Assembly (NCBI GenBank): GCA_900469615.1
Contig: UBYA01000001.1
Location: forward strand, 372,001 to 436,000
Reading direction: 5' to 3'
DNA from: Hyphomicrobiales bacterium
Lineage (GTDB): Bacteria; Pseudomonadota; Alphaproteobacteria; Rhizobiales; Rhizobiaceae
DNA: 64,000 bases
The notes beneath the pieces were generated by a model that had not been told where the DNA came from, did not search any database, and was given only the letters and a program-made list of their open reading frames with translations. The translations under genes and the position numbers were made by a program. Every line of letters starts with the position of its first letter. Position 1 is the stretch's first letter. Shown piece by piece: positions 31,889 through 40,250 of the stretch.

Positions 31889-33019
31889 ATGAACCAGATG
31901 ATTTCCAAAGTTGACGCCGCCGCAGCCGCTGCCGAAGCGAAGCTACATTCCGATTTATTTTACATTCAGAGCCTTGACGACGGCATCACTCGAAAACAGG
32001 GGAAGAATGGATTTCTCTATTATATGCCTGACGGCACGCGGATTACCGGCCGGAAGGAGATCGCTCGCCTGGCGGCGCTGGCCATTCCTCCTGCCTATAC
32101 GAATGTCATCATATCCATAAATCCGCATTCGCATCTCCAGGCCATCGGAACCGATGCACGAGGACGAAAGCAATACCGCTATCATCCGGATTGGCAGTCC
32201 GAACGGGATCGCTCGAAATTTAGCCAACTCGTCGACTTCTCAGGCAAACTTCCAGACATCCGGCAGCGAGTAGATCACGATCTGCGCTCTCGGGCCCTCA
32301 CCATGGAGAAGGCCCTGGCAACCGTGGTATGGATGCTCGACAATCTCTATATCCGCGTCGGCAATGCGGCCTACGCGGAAGCGAACCATTCCTATGGCCT
32401 GACGACCCTGCGGAACCGCCACGTCAAGGTCGAGGGCGGGTGCCTCAAATTCCGATTTAAAGGCAAGTCCGGGAAGGAGTGGAACCTTGTGCATAGCGAC
32501 CGGCGCATCGCCAACGTCGTTCGAAAGTTGCAGGAGTTGCCGGGCCAGCAGCTTTTCACATATATCGGCGACGATGGCGATTGCCGCCAGATTTCCTCAC
32601 AGGACGTAAATTCCTATATTCGCGAAGCTTCCGGGAGTGACTTCAGCTCGCGCCAATTCAGAACATGGGGTGCGACCTGTATTGCGGTGGCGGCTCTCGC
32701 CGGCATGGAACCCGGTCCGTCGGAGCGGGCAATCGCACGGCAACTCAACGAAGTAATCGATTCCGTCGCCGCCAAGCTCGTGAATACGCGCGCGATCTGC
32801 CGATCGTCCTACATACATCCGGCGGCTTTCGAGGATTTCAGGGTAGGGCGTCTTCGCGAGGTTCTTAAATTCCGAACGAGCAGTGAACGGCTCCTCCGCT
32901 GGATGGACGAGGAGGAAATTCGCGTGCAGCGGTGGCTCAAAAGGCGCTCGCAGGAAAAGCACGCCGTGAACGACCAATGTCAGGAACCTCCTTCCGGGAG
33001 CGGCGTTCTACTTTCGTGA
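31889..33019 (+). CDS. DNA topoisomerase IB, poxvirus/bacterial type
   Basis: A 376-aa type IB topoisomerase that relaxes supercoils through a 3'-phosphotyrosine. The N-terminal domain spans to about residue 90 (ITGRKEIARLAALAIPPAYTNV). The catalytic domain follows with Arg156 (YIRVGN), Arg258 (FRTWGAT) and nucleophile Tyr308 (SSYIHP). The length is normal. Chromosomal and plasmid copies are common in rhizobia next to stress genes, where they may aid DNA-damage or osmotic survival. Start ATG 31889 has no good SD. A variant stress promoter lies just before it, and the next gene's exact EcfG promoter lies inside its 3' end. Confidence 0.92.
   Translation: MNQMISKVDAAAAAAEAKLHSDLFYIQSLDDGITRKQGKNGFLYYMPDGTRITGRKEIARLAALAIPPAYTNVIISINPHSHLQAIGTDARGRKQYRYHPDWQSERDRSKFSQLVDFSGKLPDIRQRVDHDLRSRALTMEKALATVVWMLDNLYIRVGNAAYAEANHSYGLTTLRNRHVKVEGGCLKFRFKGKSGKEWNLVHSDRRIANVVRKLQELPGQQLFTYIGDDGDCRQISSQDVNSYIREASGSDFSSRQFRTWGATCIAVAALAGMEPGPSERAIARQLNEVIDSVAAKLVNTRAICRSSYIHPAAFEDFRVGRLREVLKFRTSSERLLRWMDEEEIRVQRWLKRRSQEKHAVNDQCQEPPSGSGVLLS
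32983..33007 (+). promoter_or_regulatory. EcfG/RpoE2-type promoter (GGAAC-N16-CGTT)
   Basis: GGAAC (32983-32987) and CGTT (33004-33007) are 16 bases apart, an exact consensus. The site lies in the last codons of the topoisomerase gene, 39 bases before the DUF2171 start, giving a leader of about 30 bases. Confidence 0.75.
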
Positions 33020-33045
33020 AGAGCACGAACGAAGAGGATAATATC

Positions 33046-33279
33046 ATGCTGAATCCAACTCAGATTCGCGAACATATGGAAGTCAGAGCTGCCGATGGCA
33101 ATCATGTGGGAACCGTCGATCATCTGGAGGGCGGAAACCGCATCAAGTTGACGAAGAGCGATTCGGATGATGGCCGTCACCACCTCATCCCGGTGGATTG
33201 GGTCGATCATGTCGACGCGCATGTCCACCTTACAAAAAATGCGGACGAGGTTCGCAGCCAGTGGATCTCAGTCAATTAA
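33046..33279 (+). CDS. DUF2171-domain stress protein
   Basis: A 77-aa soluble protein of the DUF2171 family (NPTQIREHMEVRAADGNHVG, VDHLEGGNRIKLTKSDSDDG), related in fold to PRC-barrel domains. Members are strongly induced by general stress in rhizobia, but their function is unknown. GAAGAGGA precedes the ATG at 33046. An exact EcfG-type promoter directly upstream (32983-33007) indicates control by the general stress sigma factor. Confidence 0.88.
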   Translation: MLNPTQIREHMEVRAADGNHVGTVDHLEGGNRIKLTKSDSDDGRHHLIPVDWVDHVDAHVHLTKNADEVRSQWISVN

Positions 33280-33432
33280 CTGTTTCTGCGCGCCGCATTC
33301 GTTGTGGCGCGCACGGCTTCATGGGAATTCATCGCGCGGCTGATGATCCGGGTGGTCAACGATATGAGTTTGGCTCGATGCGATAAGCTACCTGCCGATG
33401 CCGTTCAGACGTTTTCTATTCGCGTGACATGT

Positions 33433-34005
33433 ATGAAGATCTGGCGTCATCTTTGTATCGACATGCAATGTATGTTCGTTGAGCAGACACCCTGGCATGT
33501 ACCGTGGATGTCTCGTACTCTGGATCCGATAGCCGAAGTCGCCGGCCGATTTCCCGAGCGTACTATTTTCACCCGCTTTATCCCGCCATCGCGTCCCGAC
33601 CTCATGCCTGGCAAGTGGCGGGACTATTATAAAAAATGGGAGATGATGACCACCGGTCGGCTGCCCGCCGATTCCATGCTGCTCGTAGCCCCGCTTCGGC
33701 GTCTTGTTCCTCCTGGCCGTATCTTCGACAAGCTTACCTACTCGCCTTGAACCGATGGTCGCCTTCATCGAATCCTAGCCAGGGAGAATGTGGATACCTT
33801 GGTGATCAGCGGCGGTGAAACAGATGTTTGTGTACTGGCTGCCGTACTCGGTGCAATTGAGTTGGGCTATGGAATTATCATTTTGAAGGACGCGGTCTGT
33901 AGCGGTGACGATGATGGGCATGAGGCGGCGCTGACGCTGCTTGAACGTCGATTTTCCGTTCAATCTGAGATGATGTCTGTCCAGGAATTTCTGTCTGCCT
34001 GCTGA
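33433..34005 (+). pseudogene. Isochorismatase-family cysteine hydrolase interrupted by a stop codon
   Basis: The frame from ATG 33433 (RHLCIDMQCMFVEQTPWHVP) matches an isochorismatase-like hydrolase: Asp in CIDMQ, later lysine in FDKLTYSP. A TGA stands at codon 106 (33748-33750), where family members have tryptophan in YSPW. The same frame then continues TDGRLHRILARENVDTLVIS with the catalytic Cys in GGETDVCVLAAV, ending at 34005. TGG to TGA is the simplest cause. Separate expression of the second half would lack the aspartate. Its substrate was unknown anyway. Confidence 0.8.
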
Positions 34006-34212
34006 CCGGAAAGGTTTTGTCGCTTGTCCATCGAGCGCGGTTGTCGAATGCCGGCTGACGCCGTGACTTTCGGCAGTTGCCTCGGATAAGAGCCCCCTCG
34101 AATTGTTTGTCGTGCCATGTGAGACATGTAATGAGTAGGCCAGAGCCAAGCGCTGATATGCGCTTGGGGGCCGAGCTGCTCGGCCCTGATTTGCCGTTCG
34201 ATAGAGGAATAT

Positions 34213-34731
34213 TTAATGGATCGAGGCGGCGGCGCGCATTGATGGTTCGCCAAGCATTTGGGCAAGCGTCGTCCGGGCTCGCGATACGCGGCTTTTTATC
34301 GTGCCGATTTCGCAACCGCAGCGCTGGGCTGCAGTTTCGTAGGACGCGCCGTCGACGATAAGGAGCAACGCATCCCTTTGATAGGCGGGAAGGCGCGTCA
34401 GCGCCATGCTGACCTCGGCGGTATAGATGGAAAGCTGCTGTTGGCATGGCACCGGAATCTCGAAGAGTTCTTCGTCGGTTGAGCGCAACTGCACGCGCTT
34501 CTGTCGTTTGTACTCGGTCATGTAGGTATTGCGCATGATGGTGAAGGCCCAGCTCTTCAGCCTTGTGCCCGGCACGAAGCTATCTATATGCACAAGAATC
34601 TTCCTGATCGTCTCCTGGGTCAGATCATCGACGTCCGTGTCGTTGGAGACGAACCGCCTCGCGAAGTTACGCAATGCGGGAAGCAGGGCAACGATGTCAT
34701 TTTGTAGCGACGTCTGCGGTTCTGTGAGCAT
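34213..34731 (-). CDS. ECF-family RNA polymerase sigma factor (EcfG-like)
   Basis: A 172-aa sigma factor. Region 2 (residues 10-80) includes DDLTQETIRKILVHIDSFVP and SWAFTIMRNTYMTEYKRQKR. Region 4 (115-165) has LPAYQRDALLLIVDGASYET and the recognition helix GTIKSRVSRARTTL. It resembles the general-stress EcfG/RpoE2 class, possibly as a paralogue, though no NepR or PhyR gene adjoins it. SD AGGAG is eight bases before the ATG at 34731. A weak GGAAC-N16-CATT match (34784 down to 34760) could allow autoregulation. It may recognise the GGAAC/CGTT promoters in this island. Confidence 0.88.
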   Translation of the reverse strand: MLTEPQTSLQNDIVALLPALRNFARRFVSNDTDVDDLTQETIRKILVHIDSFVPGTRLKSWAFTIMRNTYMTEYKRQKRVQLRSTDEELFEIPVPCQQQLSIYTAEVSMALTRLPAYQRDALLLIVDGASYETAAQRCGCEIGTIKSRVSRARTTLAQMLGEPSMRAAASIH

Positions 34732-34999
34732 TTGGCTTCTCCTCTTGAGATATACCAGCAATGCTCGCAATAGCGGCTTGTTCCGTGACTTTTTCGTCTG
34801 TACGCCAGCGGACATTGAGACGCATGATCGTGGTGCACCGTATGCCAAACCTGTCTCGCAATGCTTCTGTTTACGGAAAACGACTTGAAGACCGGCGACA
34901 TTGTCCGAAGGTCTCGGCCAATTATGCGAGGCTGCCGTTATAGAGGTGTTTTTATTCGCTCCCGACCTGGCTCTTATCGAAAATTGGAGAGATGACACG
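34732..34999. other. Intergenic region between sigma factor and small gene
   Basis: No gene is recognised here. It contains only the weak GGAAC-N16-CATT candidate for the sigma-factor gene (34760-34784, minus strand). Confidence 0.4.
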
Positions 35000-35024
35000 G
35001 GAACTCCCGGGATGATCCGGCGTT
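35000..35024 (+). promoter_or_regulatory. EcfG/RpoE2-type promoter (GGAAC-N16-CGTT)
   Basis: GGAAC (35000-35004), 16 bases, CGTT (35021-35024): an exact match. It lies 36 bases before the GTG of the 59-aa gene at 35060, the right distance for a short leader that includes the SD GAGGAGGAG. Confidence 0.75.
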
Positions 35025-35059
35025 AGAAGAGCGGACTATCTTGAGGAGGAGTAAAGGCC

Positions 35060-35239
35060 GTGGAACGCATCAAGCCCGAGGGGACGAAAGTCACCATTTC
35101 CGTTTGGTCGGTGAAGGACTATGCCAGGCTCCATAATCTAGGCGAGGATGAGGAACGCCGGCTCCGTCAACTTTTCGGCTCCTTCGCGACTGCTTCCGAG
35201 CTTCGGCATAATACGAGACGGCGGCCCAAGTGGCGCTAG
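35060..35239 (+). CDS. Small stress-promoter-controlled hypothetical protein
   Basis: A 59-aa hydrophilic protein (ERIKPEGTKVTISVWSVKDY, then EDEERRLRQLFGSFATASEL) with a basic tail (RRRPKWR). It has no recognised domain and no membrane segment. The GTG at 35060 is preceded by GAGGAGGAG, a near-perfect ribosome site, and by an exact EcfG promoter. These make it very likely a real gene despite its size. It is probably a general-stress small protein. Confidence 0.7.
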   Translation: MERIKPEGTKVTISVWSVKDYARLHNLGEDEERRLRQLFGSFATASELRHNTRRRPKWR

Positions 35240-35400
35240 CGGCCTCGCCACATTGTTTATCGTAGCCTGTGCTGTTTTGCGGCCGGATCATCCGGCAACT
35301 TCCGCCTGATCTTATCGGATAATATTTGTAGTATCTAATTTATGGAATTGCGGAAAAGGAAATTTCTCGACCGGATCCGGATTTTGAAGGAGGAGTGGAT

Positions 35401-35775
35401 ATGAAAGTGCTTATCGTCGAGGATGAGGCTCTCATCGCCTTTCATTTGAAAGCAATTGCAACCGATGCCGGATTTACGCCGCTCGGTCCGGCGTCGACGA
35501 TGGAGCAGGCGCTCGCATACGCACCCCAGGCAGACATCGCTTTAATTGATGTCGGTCTCTCCGACGGCAAGAGCGGATTGCAACTCGCGAGACGGCTTAT
35601 CGACCGCTATCATACGACAGTTATCTTCATCACAGGCATTCCCGAAACTCTGAAAAATGGCGTGGCGGGCGCATTTGCCACGATAGCCAAGCCATTTTTC
35701 GACGAAGAGGTCGCTGCCCTGCTGCAGCGCGCTGCGGAAGCCCGTTTGCCGGGGCGTCCGCATGTGACGGTCTGA
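35401..35775 (+). CDS. Single-domain response regulator (receiver only)
   Basis: A 124-aa REC domain without an output domain. The acidic pocket (VEDEA, residues 8-12), phospho-acceptor Asp (ALIDVGLSDG, near 52), switch Thr (FITG) and conserved Lys (AKPFF) are all seen. Receiver-only proteins act in phosphorelays, for example as phosphate sinks or as intermediates between HWE kinases and PhyR in the general stress response. GAAGGAGGAG precedes the ATG at 35401. Its partner kinase could be the HWE kinase encoded at 43883-44983, which is inference. Confidence 0.9.
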   Translation: MKVLIVEDEALIAFHLKAIATDAGFTPLGPASTMEQALAYAPQADIALIDVGLSDGKSGLQLARRLIDRYHTTVIFITGIPETLKNGVAGAFATIAKPFFDEEVAALLQRAAEARLPGRPHVTV

Positions 35776-35796
35776 CCATCGCGGGAGTTCTTCATC

Positions 35797-37581
35797 CTAT
35801 TCCGCCAGCTCCCAAATGACGCTCCATGGCTCGAGCTCGTCGCCCGCAATATTGCCGCATATGAACAGTGCCGCGTCTCCGGTCGGCACGGATATCGTCA
35901 CAGGGCGGTCCGACAAATTGGCCGTCAAGCGAAGTGTTGACTGACCCATTTGCCAGCTTACGCGCAAGAGCGGGCTATCTGTGTCGTGAACCGTCGCGTG
36001 AACTGGCCGCTGTCCGAGAAGGGGCATGATTTTCTGATGCCGCAGCCTGATGAGGTCTCGATAGTGTCGACCGAAGGCCTGGTCGGCCTGGAGTTTGTCC
36101 CACTGCAATTTTGCGCTGTGAAACGTTGCATCGCTCGCGGGGTCGACGGCATCTTTCGCATCGAAACCCGGCAGCCGCCTTAGCTCTTCCTTGCGACCAA
36201 GCCTCACCTTGTCGTTAAGCTCCTCATCGAAATCGCAAAAGAACGGAAATGGCTGTGTGCAGCCCCATTCCTCGCCCATGAACAGCATCGGAACTTGCGG
36301 GGCGAGCAGATAGATTGTCGCGATCGCCTTCATGGTTTCAGCCGGATGGGAGGCAACCATTCGATCGCCTTTCGCCCTGTTGCCGATCTGATCGTGGTTC
36401 TGGATGAAGGAAAGAAAAGCGGTCGGCGGCAAGGAAGTGCTTGGCTTCCCTCTGGATCGCTGGCGATAGGCCATATGCTCGCCTTGAAACGCAAAACCTT
36501 CAGCAAGAGACCGGCGAGCGCGCGGCAGCCAATCGGCATAATCTCCATAATAACCGAAGGTCTCGCCTGTCGCTGCTGCATGAAGCGCGTGGTGGATATC
36601 GTCATTCCACTGCGCGGTGAAATGCCAAGCCTCGCCATCCGGCTCTCGAGCAAGGAGAGCGGAATCGTTATCTTCATTTTCAAGCATCAGGTGTATGTGA
36701 CGATCGGGAAAGCTCCGCCGGACGCGCTCGGCAAGCTCGATCAGGATATGCGGATCGCTGTTGTCCTTCATCGCGTGAACGGCGTCCAGCCGCAGGCCGT
36801 CCATTCGAAACTCGCGGATCCAATAAATCGCATTTTCGATCACAAAATTTCGCACCTGACGCCCGCCTTCGCCATCGAAGTTCAAACCCTTGCCCCAAGG
36901 GCTTTCGTGCCGGGCGCTGAAGATCGGGGCATAGGATGGCAGGTAGTTGCCGTCCGGTCCAAAGTGGTTGTAGACGACATCCAGAAAGACACAGATACCA
37001 CGCTCATGCGCGGCATCGACAAGTCTCTTGAGATCTTCGGGGCGACCGTAGCTGCTATCTGGAGCATAGGGGAGCACACCGTCATATCCCCAGCCGTAGC
37101 GTCCTGGAAAGTCGCTGAGCGGCATGAGCTGGATCGCGGTCACGCCGAGCGATTGCAGATAATCCAGCCGTTCCATGGCCGAGGAAAATGTACCGGCTTG
37201 TGTAAATGCGCCGATATGAAGTTCGTAGAGGACCATCTCTTCCCAGGGCCGACCTTTCCAGTCCGCTCTGCTCCAGGCGAACTGCGGCTGAACGACCTCA
37301 CTCGGGCCGTGAACGTCCGCCGGCTGGAATCGCGAGGCTGGGTCGGGCACTTCAAGGCCATCGGGGAGAATGAATTTGTAAAGATCGCCAGGCCTCGCCT
37401 GCTGCATCTTCAAGACATGCCATCCTCCCTCCCTTGGCTGCATCGTCCAGTCTCCGTGCTGGTCGATCCGGAGAGTCACCCGTTCGGCCAGCGGCGCCCA
37501 TAGGCGAAACAACACCGCGTCATCCCGGATTTCAGGCCCGAATGTATAGGCTTCTCTCATGTCAATCCGTCCGCTCTTCAT
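35797..37581 (-). CDS. treZ: Malto-oligosyltrehalose trehalohydrolase (TreZ)
   Basis: A 594-aa GH13 enzyme that releases trehalose from maltooligosyl-trehalose. An N-terminal E-set/CBM48 domain (FGPEIRDDAVLFRLWAPLAE) precedes the catalytic barrel. Nucleophile Asp is in DGLRLDAVHAMKD, acid Glu in LMLENEDND, and the third acid is in FIQNHDQIGNRAKG. I prefer the ATG at 37581, behind AAGGGG, over the ATG at 37560. It is divergent from treY, and an exact EcfG promoter (37603-37627) drives it. With TreY and TreX it makes trehalose from glycogen-like glucans in osmotic or desiccation stress. Confidence 0.95.
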   Translation of the reverse strand: MKSGRIDMREAYTFGPEIRDDAVLFRLWAPLAERVTLRIDQHGDWTMQPREGGWHVLKMQQARPGDLYKFILPDGLEVPDPASRFQPADVHGPSEVVQPQFAWSRADWKGRPWEEMVLYELHIGAFTQAGTFSSAMERLDYLQSLGVTAIQLMPLSDFPGRYGWGYDGVLPYAPDSSYGRPEDLKRLVDAAHERGICVFLDVVYNHFGPDGNYLPSYAPIFSARHESPWGKGLNFDGEGGRQVRNFVIENAIYWIREFRMDGLRLDAVHAMKDNSDPHILIELAERVRRSFPDRHIHLMLENEDNDSALLAREPDGEAWHFTAQWNDDIHHALHAAATGETFGYYGDYADWLPRARRSLAEGFAFQGEHMAYRQRSRGKPSTSLPPTAFLSFIQNHDQIGNRAKGDRMVASHPAETMKAIATIYLLAPQVPMLFMGEEWGCTQPFPFFCDFDEELNDKVRLGRKEELRRLPGFDAKDAVDPASDATFHSAKLQWDKLQADQAFGRHYRDLIRLRHQKIMPLLGQRPVHATVHDTDSPLLRVSWQMGQSTLRLTANLSDRPVTISVPTGDAALFICGNIAGDELEPWSVIWELAE

Positions 37582-37602
37582 AGGACCCCTTCCGAGAGGC
37601 CG

Positions 37603-37627
37603 AACGCATTTTGCCGTCGAGTGTTCC
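37603..37627 (-). promoter_or_regulatory. EcfG/RpoE2-type promoter for treZ
   Basis: On the minus strand GGAAC (37627-37623) and CGTT (37606-37603) are exactly 16 bases apart, 22 bases before the treZ ATG at 37581. Confidence 0.75.
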
Positions 37628-37633
37628 TCCGCG

Positions 37634-37659
37634 GGAACGGATTGCACGAGAGTTTCGTT
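37634..37659 (+). promoter_or_regulatory. EcfG/RpoE2-type promoter for treY-treX (17-base spacer)
   Basis: GGAAC (37634-37638), 17 bases, CGTT (37656-37659), 31 bases before the treY ATG. Its -35 box is only 6 bases from the -35 of the divergent treZ promoter, so the two are back to back. Confidence 0.6.
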
Positions 37660-37690
37660 GATAGAGGCCGGCTCGCTTCAAGGGGACGCC

Positions 37691-40156
37691 ATGAATATTC
37701 CGACTTCCACCTATCGGCTGCAATTTCGCGGCGGCGTTACGTTTGAGCGCGCCGTTAAGCTGGTTCCGTATCTGGAAGACATCGGCATCAGTCATGTCTA
37801 TGCGTCGCCGATCTTTACGGCAACGACCGGATCCACACATGGTTATGATGTCACCGATCCGAACGAGGTCGATCCGGCTCTCGGCGGGCGACAGGGTCTG
37901 GATGTCTTTGTCGCGGCCCTGCAACGCGCCGGCATGGGGCTAATCCTCGATATCGTTCCGAACCACATGGCGGCCTCGATCGAGAATGTTTGGTGGCGTG
38001 ATGTGCTGGCGCACGGCCGGCATAGTGCCTTTGCCGGCTATTTCGACATCGACTGGAGCCGGAAGCTGACATTGCCGCGGCTTGGAAAGCCGGTGGATGA
38101 GGCTTTGGCGGCAGGCGAATTCAAGCTTCGGTATGACGCCGCCAACGGCCGGATGATGCTTTTCCATTTCGACGATCCGCTGCCGCTTTCGGACGAGAGT
38201 GCAAAAGAGGTCTTGGCGGAAGCCGGTTTCGACGCCGCGCGATTGCAGGCCTTCTCCGCCGACCCGGTCCGAATGAAAGAGCTGCTCGGAAAGCAGCATT
38301 GGCAATTGCTGTGCTGGAAGGATGCCGCGGCAAATTTGAGCTACCGTCGTTTCTTCGAGGTTGCGGAGTTGGTCGGCCTTAGAGTGGAAGACCCTTCCGT
38401 GTTCGAAGCGACGCATCGTCTTGCGATCGATCTGGTCCGCTCCGGCCAGGTCCAGGGGCTGCGTATCGATCATATCGATGGTTTGGCGGATCCGAAGGCT
38501 TATCTCGACCGCTTGCGACAAGCCGTCGGCTTCGAGACATTCCTTGTCGTCGAGAAGATTCTCGGGCCTCATGAAGCCTTGCCATCGGATTGGCCAGTTT
38601 CCGGAACGACCGGATATGAATTCATTACGGCCATGGCCGATCTTTTCGTCGAGGAAGAAGGGCTCGGCAAGATCGATGCGGCATACAGAATGGTCGGCGA
38701 TGATCACGTCAACTTCGCAAGCGCGCTGAGGGCCGCGAAACTGCAAATGGTCGAGCGCAATTTTGCAGGGGAAATGGCGCGATTGGCCGAACTCGCGCAT
38801 CGTCTCCTTCCGCAGTTCGGCGAGGAAGCGCTTTCCACGGCACTTCGGGAGCTTCTGACGGCTTTTCCGGTCTACCGCACATACGGATATCAGGGCGCGT
38901 TGTCAGCAGAAGATGACGCCGTCCTGCGCGACGCCATCGAGAGGGCTCGTCTCTCGTCCGCGTCGCCGGCGGCGCTGAATGCGCTGGGCGAGCTGCTCCG
39001 AGGCGAAATCGCTGACTCCGAGGCCATGGAGTTCAGAGCTCGTTTGCAGCAACTGAGCGGCCCGGTAATGGCAAAGTCGGTCGAGGATACGCTTTTCTAC
39101 CGCTATAATCGCCTGCTTGGGATGAACGAGGTCGGTGGCGAGCCGGCGCGATCGCCCGGAGGTGTCGCCGCGGTTCATCGTTTCATGCTGGATCGATGCC
39201 GGCGGCAACCGTGCGGACTATCCGCAACCTCGACGCATGATACCAAACGCGGCGAGGATGCGCGTGCGCGCCTCTACGCTTTAACGCAACGCCCCAAGCT
39301 GTGGATTGACGGGGTCGAACGCTGGCGACGCATGAATGCTCGCTTTCGCTCCGATCTTGCCGATGGACCGGCGCCCGAACCCAATATCGAGTGGATGCTG
39401 TATCAGGCGCTCCTCGGCATCTGGCCGGCCCCGATGAGACAACGCGATCGGGAAGATCTGCGCGAGCGGCTTTCGGCCTATGCCCAAAAGGCGATCCGCG
39501 AGGCGAAACTACGAACGGACTGGATGGATTCCGATGAGGTCTATGAAGCGGCGGTGCTCGATTTCGTCCGTGAGCTTCTCTCCGAGACGAACAATGAGTT
39601 TTTGACCGATTTCGGGTCAACCGTCGCTCCCTTCGTCGAGCTTGGTCATCGCAACAGCCTTTCGCAGCTGCTGATCAAGCTCACCGCCCCCGGTATTCCG
39701 GATATCTATCAGGGGGCCGAAACACTCGACTTCAGCATGGTCGACCCCGACAACAGAAGGCCGGTTTCTCATATTTGGGCTGGGGCGCCCAGGTCGGAAC
39801 CGGCGTCCTTGAAGAGACAGATCACTCGCAGCGTACTGCGCTATCGCCGTGACAATCCCGATCTCTTCCTCAACGGGACTTACCTGCCGCTGGAGGTCGC
39901 AGGTCCGAAGAAGGACAGCCTCATCGTTTTCGCGCGCTTTTTTCGCGAACAGGTTGCGATCACCGTCGCCTCGCGCCTGGCCGATCCGGACAGGCCCGTA
40001 TCCGAATTTTGGGAGGATACCACCATCGTCATGCCGCCGGAGATCGATTGCCGCATGCGAGATCTGCTGACGGGAAACCTATGGCCTTCCGGAGATCTTG
40101 CTGTCGCTGGCTTGCTGGCGGTTCATCCGGTCGCGTTCCTTGTGAAGCCGGATTAG
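37691..40156 (+). CDS. treY: Malto-oligosyltrehalose synthase (TreY)
   Basis: An 821-aa GH13 enzyme that converts the reducing end of maltodextrins to an alpha-1,1 (trehalose) linkage. Visible motifs: IPTSTYRLQFRGGVTFERA at the N-terminus, ASPIFTATTGSTHGYDV, nucleophile Asp in GLRIDHIDGLADP, acid Glu in LVVEKILG, and TSTHDTKRGEDARARL. The length is normal for rhizobial TreY. AGGGGACGCC precedes the ATG at 37691. It is cotranscribed with treX, 94 bases downstream, from a GGAAC-N17-CGTT promoter. Confidence 0.95.
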   Translation: MNIPTSTYRLQFRGGVTFERAVKLVPYLEDIGISHVYASPIFTATTGSTHGYDVTDPNEVDPALGGRQGLDVFVAALQRAGMGLILDIVPNHMAASIENVWWRDVLAHGRHSAFAGYFDIDWSRKLTLPRLGKPVDEALAAGEFKLRYDAANGRMMLFHFDDPLPLSDESAKEVLAEAGFDAARLQAFSADPVRMKELLGKQHWQLLCWKDAAANLSYRRFFEVAELVGLRVEDPSVFEATHRLAIDLVRSGQVQGLRIDHIDGLADPKAYLDRLRQAVGFETFLVVEKILGPHEALPSDWPVSGTTGYEFITAMADLFVEEEGLGKIDAAYRMVGDDHVNFASALRAAKLQMVERNFAGEMARLAELAHRLLPQFGEEALSTALRELLTAFPVYRTYGYQGALSAEDDAVLRDAIERARLSSASPAALNALGELLRGEIADSEAMEFRARLQQLSGPVMAKSVEDTLFYRYNRLLGMNEVGGEPARSPGGVAAVHRFMLDRCRRQPCGLSATSTHDTKRGEDARARLYALTQRPKLWIDGVERWRRMNARFRSDLADGPAPEPNIEWMLYQALLGIWPAPMRQRDREDLRERLSAYAQKAIREAKLRTDWMDSDEVYEAAVLDFVRELLSETNNEFLTDFGSTVAPFVELGHRNSLSQLLIKLTAPGIPDIYQGAETLDFSMVDPDNRRPVSHIWAGAPRSEPASLKRQITRSVLRYRRDNPDLFLNGTYLPLEVAGPKKDSLIVFARFFREQVAITVASRLADPDRPVSEFWEDTTIVMPPEIDCRMRDLLTGNLWPSGDLAVAGLLAVHPVAFLVKPD

Positions 40157-40250
40157 CGCGTGTAGGCCCAGGCCCGCAGCTGCGAGCCAACCTTTTGGAA
40201 CAAAGCGACTTATTGGGGTGTTTCTGCTGGGCATCAACGATGAGGTTTCC

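Noticed and set aside
36295..37503. A 402-codon open frame on the plus strand
   Set aside because: It runs antisense to treZ, whose catalytic motifs are intact; the frame shows no domain.
40198..40225. GGAAC before treX as a possible stress promoter
   Set aside because: No GTT-type -10 occurs at 16 or 17 bases.
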